Shown here: positions 6,501 to 8,627 of the stretch, one piece after another
Layout of the letters: every line of letters begins with the position of its first letter
Position numbering within the stretch: position 1 is the first letter of the stretch
Assembly: GCA_031254155.1 (NCBI GenBank)
Contig: JAIRVA010000067.1
Location: forward strand, 1 to 8,627
DNA from: Propionibacteriaceae bacterium
Lineage (GTDB): Bacteria; Actinomycetota; Actinomycetes; Propionibacteriales; Propionibacteriaceae
Direction of reading: 5' to 3'
DNA: 8,627 nt
Program-made: the position numbers and the translations under genes
The notes under the pieces: generated by a model
What the model was told of the DNA's origin: nothing
The model's database searches: none
The model's input: only the letters and a program-made list of their open reading frames with translations

Positions 6501-6575
6501 GCCGTCGTTCATCATCCGGCCCGTACCGCCGCCCCGGCCGCGGGCGCGTAGGCTGAAACAACGAGGAGGAGCAGA

Positions 6576-7589
6576 ATGTCACGTATCAGTGAGGCGATCC
6601 AGCTAGCGGTCCGGCGTGAGGAGTTGCCGTACGAGCTGGCCGAAGCGGTCATGGAAGAGATCATGACCGGCCAGGCGACCCAGATCCAGATGGCGGCGTA
6701 CCTGACCGCGATGAGTCTCAAGGGCGAGACGATCACGGAGATCACGGCCTCGGCAGCGGGCATGCGCAAACACTGCGTCCGCCTGCTGAACGACCTGCCG
6801 GTCCTGGAAATCGTGGGGACCGGCGGCGACCGGTCGCACTCCTTCAACATCTCCACGACCAGCGCCCTCGTCATCTCGGCGGCGGGCGTACCGGTCGCGA
6901 AACACGGCAACCGCGCGGCCACCTCCCGCTCGGGCGCGGCGGACGTCCTGGAGGCCCTCGGGGTCAAGATCGACGTCCCGCCCGAGACGAGCCTCCACTC
7001 CCTCCGCGAGATCGGGCTCTGCTTCCTGTTCGCGCAGAACTACCACCTGGCCATGAAGTACGTCGCCCCGGTCCGCGGCGAACTGGCCATCCGGACCATC
7101 TTCAACATCCTCGGCCCGCTCGTGAACCCGGCCGGCGCCGGCATCGAGTTGCTGGGGGTGTACGACGAGGAGCTGCTCGAGCCGCTCGCCAAGGTCATGC
7201 ACAACCTCAGTGTGAACCGCGCGATGGTGGTGTACGGGCGGGACGGCCTCGACGAGATCTCGATGAGCGCGCCGACCGCGGTCTGCGAGGTCCGCGACGG
7301 CTGGTTCAAGGATTACGTCTTGAACCCCGAGGATTTGGGTTTCACGCTCTGCCAGAAGGCGGATCTCCAGGGTGGTACCCCGGCTGACAACGCCCGCATC
7401 ACCCGCGAGATCCTCGCCGGCGCGCCGGGGCCGAAGGCCGACGCGGTCCTCCTGAACTCGGCCGCCGCCATCTACCTCGCCCGTGACGATCTGGACCTCG
7501 CGCAGTGCATCGACCTGGCGCGCGACACCATCGCCTCCGGCGCCGCCCTCACCCAGCTGGAACGATTCATCGCGCTGACGAACGGCTGA
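6576..7589 (+). CDS. trpD: Anthranilate phosphoribosyltransferase
   Basis: Encodes 337 residues. TrpD transfers phosphoribose from PRPP to anthranilate. The helical N-terminal domain (ELAEAVMEEIMTGQATQIQMAAYL) is followed by the PRPP-binding GTGGD (81-85), NIST (91-94) and KHGNR (109-113), the anthranilate-side segment around NILGPLVNPA, and DGLDEIS with the acidic pair used for magnesium binding. The ATG at 6576 has a strong GAGGAGG site about 6 bases upstream. A 75-base gap separates it from trpG, with no clear promoter or terminator. By recall, GTGGDRSHSFNISTTSA and LLGVYDEELLEPLAKVM look closer to Firmicutes TrpD than to mycobacterial TrpD (GTGGDGVNTVNLST). This hints at transfer or a distinct lineage, but needs a tree. 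trpC starts one base after its stop. Confidence 0.97.
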   Translation: MSRISEAIQLAVRREELPYELAEAVMEEIMTGQATQIQMAAYLTAMSLKGETITEITASAAGMRKHCVRLLNDLPVLEIVGTGGDRSHSFNISTTSALVISAAGVPVAKHGNRAATSRSGAADVLEALGVKIDVPPETSLHSLREIGLCFLFAQNYHLAMKYVAPVRGELAIRTIFNILGPLVNPAGAGIELLGVYDEELLEPLAKVMHNLSVNRAMVVYGRDGLDEISMSAPTAVCEVRDGWFKDYVLNPEDLGFTLCQKADLQGGTPADNARITREILAGAPGPKADAVLLNSAAAIYLARDDLDLAQCIDLARDTIASGAALTQLERFIALTNG

Positions 7590-7590
7590 C

Positions 7591-8627
7591 ATGACGATCC
7601 TTGATGTCCTGGCCGCCGAGGCGCGCGAACGCGTCGCGGAGGCTAGGGCGCGTGTGCCTCTGGACGATCTGCGGCGCCGCGCGCTGGACACGCCTGCTTC
7701 CGATGGTTTCCCCTTCGAGCGGGCGCTCGCCCGGCCCGGACTGAGCTTCATCTGTGAGGTCAAGCGGGCCTCGCCGTCAAAGGGCCTGATCGCCCCCTAT
7801 TTCCCGTACGCCGCCATCGCCCGCGACTACGAGGCCGCGGGCGCCGCGGCGATCTCCGTACTCACCGAGCCACGGCACTTCCTGGGCCGCGACGCCTACC
7901 TGGCCGAGATCGCGCGGGTGGCCACGGTGCCGCTGCTGCGGAAGGACTTCACGGTCGACGCCTACCAGGTGGTGGAGGCGCGGGCGCTCGGCGCCTCGGC
8001 GGTCCTGCTGATCTGCGCCATCCTCAGCGACACCCAGCTCGGCGAGTTCCTGGGCCTCGCTGAGTCGCTCGGGCTCAGCGCACTCACCGAGGCCCACACG
8101 GCGGCGGAAGTTGAACGGGCGGTCCGGGCGGGGGCCCGCGTCATCGGGGTCAACAACCGCAATCTGCACGATTTCACCGTCGACACGGGGACGAGCGCCG
8201 CGCTCAGGGCCCTCGTCCCCCCCGGCCGACTGTTCGTCGCCGAGTCGGGGGTGACCTCGCCCGATGATGTGGCCACCGCCGTCCGGCAGGGGGCCGACGC
8301 CGTCCTGGTCGGGGAGGCGCTCATGCGGGCGGACGACCGCCAGGCCGCACTCAGTGAGCTGCGGGCGGCCAGTTGGGTGACGCCGGCGGTCAAGATCTGC
8401 GGGATCACCCGCGCCGGGGAGGTGGCCGTACTGAACGAAGTGCGGCCCGAGTACGCCGGGTTCGTCTTCGCGCCGTCCAGCCGGCGGTACGTGGAGCCCG
8501 CGACCGCGGCGTCGCTCCGAAGTCTCCTCGACCCGCGTATCACGACCGTGGGCGTGTTCATGGATGCGGGCCTGGCGGAGGTACGAGCCGTCGTCGACAG
8601 CGGAGCCGTCACCGTGGTCCAACTGCA
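7591..8627 (+). CDS. trpCF: Bifunctional indole-3-glycerol-phosphate synthase / phosphoribosylanthranilate isomerase, partial
   Basis: Open from ATG 7591 to the right edge (345 complete codons), one base after the trpD stop. Residues 1 to about 260 are TrpC, which closes the indole ring: CEVKRASPSKG (E56, K58, S61), LLRKDF (K118), TEAH (E167), NNRNL (188-192) and AESG (E218, S219) carry the expected catalytic and phosphate-binding residues. Without a stop, and after only a few linker residues, TrpF begins: VKICGITR (general-base Cys270), FVFAPSSRRYV (291-301) and TVGVFMDAG (general-acid Asp325). The window ends at VVQL, where the family continues HG, so about a third to a half of the TrpF barrel is missing. 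Fused TrpC-TrpF is known in E. coli and Corynebacterium. It catalyses two consecutive-type steps of the pathway, the isomerase acting before the synthase. Frame continuity across the junction was checked codon by codon. Confidence 0.95.
   Translation, partial: MTILDVLAAEARERVAEARARVPLDDLRRRALDTPASDGFPFERALARPGLSFICEVKRASPSKGLIAPYFPYAAIARDYEAAGAAAISVLTEPRHFLGRDAYLAEIARVATVPLLRKDFTVDAYQVVEARALGASAVLLICAILSDTQLGEFLGLAESLGLSALTEAHTAAEVERAVRAGARVIGVNNRNLHDFTVDTGTSAALRALVPPGRLFVAESGVTSPDDVATAVRQGADAVLVGEALMRADDRQAALSELRAASWVTPAVKICGITRAGEVAVLNEVRPEYAGFVFAPSSRRYVEPATAASLRSLLDPRITTVGVFMDAGLAEVRAVVDSGAVTVVQL

Noticed and set aside
6501..6575. Possible promoter (TAGGCT at 6549) or weak stem (GCCC/GGGC at 6531-6545) in the trpG-trpD gap
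   Set aside because: No -35 at a suitable distance, and only a 4-bp stem without a U-run; GC-rich sequence gives such matches by chance.
6603..7763. Minus-strand open frame of 386 codons opposite trpD and trpC
   Set aside because: Runs across two genes on the other strand, has no recognisable motif and no ribosome site worth noting.
7777..8622. Minus-strand open frame of 281 codons opposite trpCF
   Set aside because: Antisense shadow; the plus strand carries complete TrpC and TrpF catalytic motifs in a single frame.

Overview
The window reads as a conserved chromosomal segment from a GC-rich actinobacterium (roughly two thirds G+C by eye). Three things support this. NusG carries an acidic N-terminal extension. 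Several genes start at GTG with clean AAGGAG-type ribosome sites. A variant leucine-rich repeat (LRV) domain of a kind I associate with actinobacterial proteins is fused to a PrsW-type protease. I cannot name the genus. All the genes are in housekeeping families and I see no mobile element, CRISPR array or defence cassette.

Left half (1-4324), all on the minus strand, read from right to left: tRNA-Trp(CCA), secE, nusG, rplK, rplA, then a membrane protease gene that runs off the left edge. tRNA-Trp, secE, nusG, rplK and rplA are a classic bacterial translation, secretion and transcription cluster. A good sigma-70-like promoter precedes the tRNA, and no second obvious promoter was found before secE, so tRNA and mRNA are probably co-transcribed. 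The gaps on each side of rplK hold clean RNA hairpins that are candidates for ribosomal-protein autoregulation or attenuation. The last gene starts one base after the rplA stop. It encodes an LRV domain, a Pro/Tyr-rich linker and a multi-pass PrsW protease domain.

Right half (4465-8627), plus strand: a tryptophan operon trpE-trpG-trpD-trpC/F. TrpE and TrpG form anthranilate synthase, TrpD adds the phosphoribosyl group, and the last gene is an in-frame fusion of TrpC (indole-3-glycerol-phosphate synthase) and TrpF (phosphoribosylanthranilate isomerase), cut by the right edge. trpE and trpG overlap by ATGA, trpD has its own strong ribosome site, and trpC starts one base after the trpD stop.

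The two transcription units diverge from a 140-bp region (4325-4464), so the tRNA that carries tryptophan sits back to back with the genes that make tryptophan. The points most worth a second look are the LRV-PrsW fusion, the TrpC-TrpF fusion (many actinobacteria lack TrpF and use PriA instead), the very long acidic N-terminus of SecE, a repeated acidic motif in NusG, and the hairpins around rplK.
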